This document shows positions 56,273 to 57,003 of a stretch of DNA of 57,003 nucleotides, one piece after another. The position numbers were made by a program, and so were the translations under genes. Origin of the DNA: Acinetobacter tjernbergiae DSM 14971 = CIP 107465 (lineage in GTDB: Bacteria > Pseudomonadota > Gammaproteobacteria > Pseudomonadales > Moraxellaceae). Under the pieces are notes generated by a model. That model was not told the DNA's origin. It ran no database searches and was given only the letters and a program-made list of their open reading frames with translations. Positions within the stretch are counted from its first letter, which is position 1, and each line of letters opens with the position of its first letter. The DNA lies in NCBI RefSeq assembly GCF_000374425.1, contig NZ_KB894380.1, positions 1 to 57,003 of the forward strand. Direction: 5' to 3'.

Positions 56273-56727
56273 ATGAAAGCGATTTTACTGTTATCGATTT
56301 TATCCGCTTTACTTTCTGGTTGTGCAGCAATGAATGTTGAACAATGTAAAACTGCAAATTGGTTGAGTGTGGGTGAAAAAGATGGTGCTGCTGGACAAGA
56401 GTCTCGTTTAGATAAATATTATGCATCGTGTCAAAAAGCGAATGTAGTCCCAAATCAAAGCCTATATGAAAAAGGCTATCAACAAGGTTTAGGTTATTAT
56501 TGCCAACCAGCGAGCATCTTTAATGAAGCTTTAGAAGGTCGTGGAGACTTTCGAGTTTGCCCTTTAGATAAACGAGAGTCTTTAAGAAGTTACTATCAAG
56601 TTGCCAATAATTATTATCAGGCAAATTCAGAGTTCAACCGTTCACAAAGTGATATTAACTATTATTTGAAAGAACTAGAGCGTAAGGATCTCGCAGTTAA
56701 AGATCGAGATGATTATAAAAAGCGTTT
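56273..56727 (+). pseudogene. DUF2799 lipoprotein gene interrupted by an IS
   Basis: A lipoprotein of the DUF2799 family begins here (lipobox ALLSGC, Cys about 17; then CKTANWLSVGEKDGAAGQES and YEKGYQQGLGYYC). Its native sequence ends at about codon 152 (KKRLV). From 56728 the DNA is the end of an IS1-type element, and the frame continues into it to a stop at 56854, giving a chimeric tail of about 41 residues (SFSCLDCILIKTY...). The original 3' end is outside the window. A truncated protein may still be made. Confidence 0.8.
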
Positions 56728-57003
56728 GGTAGTGCTCAAATATGACGTGTTAGCCATTTCTTTTTCATGTCTTGATTGTATTTTAATAAAAACATATGCA
56801 AGACAGCTTCATGATTTTCTTTCTTCTTCGAAAAGCTTAAAGTTTTCCGTGTAAAACGTCCCAAGCGATTCCTTAATGTCGCATTGAATCGCTCAACATG
56901 GTTAGTTAAGCCTGTATGTTTACCCACAGAGCGATGAGTATCAGGGTTAAATACCTCAGCATAACTTGACCAATAATCACTACATGTTGCTAAATTAAAA
57001 TAG
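56728..57003 (-). mobile_element. IS1-family element, transposase C-terminal part
   Basis: The minus strand from the window edge to 56736 encodes the transposase end. It contains SDYWSSYAEVFNPDTH with a candidate catalytic Asp, HTGLTNHVERFNATLRNRLG with the Glu, and RFTRKTLSFSKKKENHEAVL, as in IS1-type InsB sequences. The reading frame is open from 57002 (partial, 88 codons plus stop). GGTAGTGCTC at 56728 looks like the element terminus. The other end and any target duplication lie outside the window. Confidence 0.85.

Overview
The window is a piece of an Acinetobacter-like gammaproteobacterial chromosome. The evidence is the low GC content, the alkM/alkR alkane-oxidation pair, a lipase with a dedicated membrane foldase, AhpC and AhpF encoded apart from each other, and a type I-F CRISPR repeat of the Acinetobacter variety. 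A. baylyi is a reasonable guess because very long I-F arrays are reported there, but the species is not settled from sequence alone.

Layout. 1-6 kb: ahpF (C-terminus off the window edge), a DUF1653 protein, an O-methyltransferase, the divergent alkR/alkM pair with a 21-bp-periodic direct repeat between them, a KTSC protein and ahpC. 6.5-12.8 kb: a fatty-acid hydroxylase-type membrane protein, the RNA helicase hrpA and a long KAS III enzyme. 12.9-25.3 kb: a DUF4394 lipoprotein, lipoyl synthase, soluble transhydrogenase, small membrane proteins, a cell-wall block (rlpA-like, mltB-like, rodA), and the yadG-yadH-queF-hypothetical operon. 25.6-27.4 kb: decayed phage-lysis-like sequence ending at a tRNA-Arg(CCG) gene. 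27.5-37 kb: housekeeping genes including an ExoX-like exonuclease, glyA, a ferredoxin/TrhP pair for tRNA hydroxylation, and prfA-prmC. 37-43.8 kb: accessory metabolism with several AraC and TetR regulators, including a PaiB-like gene broken by one base in a homopolymer. 44.1-47.2 kb: lipase, its foldase and an alpha/beta hydrolase.

47.2-53.1 kb is the most unusual part. It is a type I-F CRISPR array of about 89 full repeats, transcribed on the minus strand, with no cas gene in the window. Its leader at the right end has a perfect IHF consensus site and a TTGACA promoter element. Its old end at the left is a scar made of a lone repeat fused to a relic of a second foldase gene, the 5' end of an IS982-type element, and a degenerate terminal repeat. 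Inside the array are a truncated repeat, a repeat with a 2-bp insertion, a duplicated spacer, and two spacers that appear to target one tandemly repeated 27-bp coding unit.

53.3-57 kb: a MoeB/ThiF-type E1-like enzyme, an ABC1-family kinase, the overlapping folate genes folB and folK, and a DUF2799 lipoprotein gene cut by an IS1-family element that runs off the window. No convincing new multi-gene system was seen. The novelty lies in the array, its leader and its rearranged old end.
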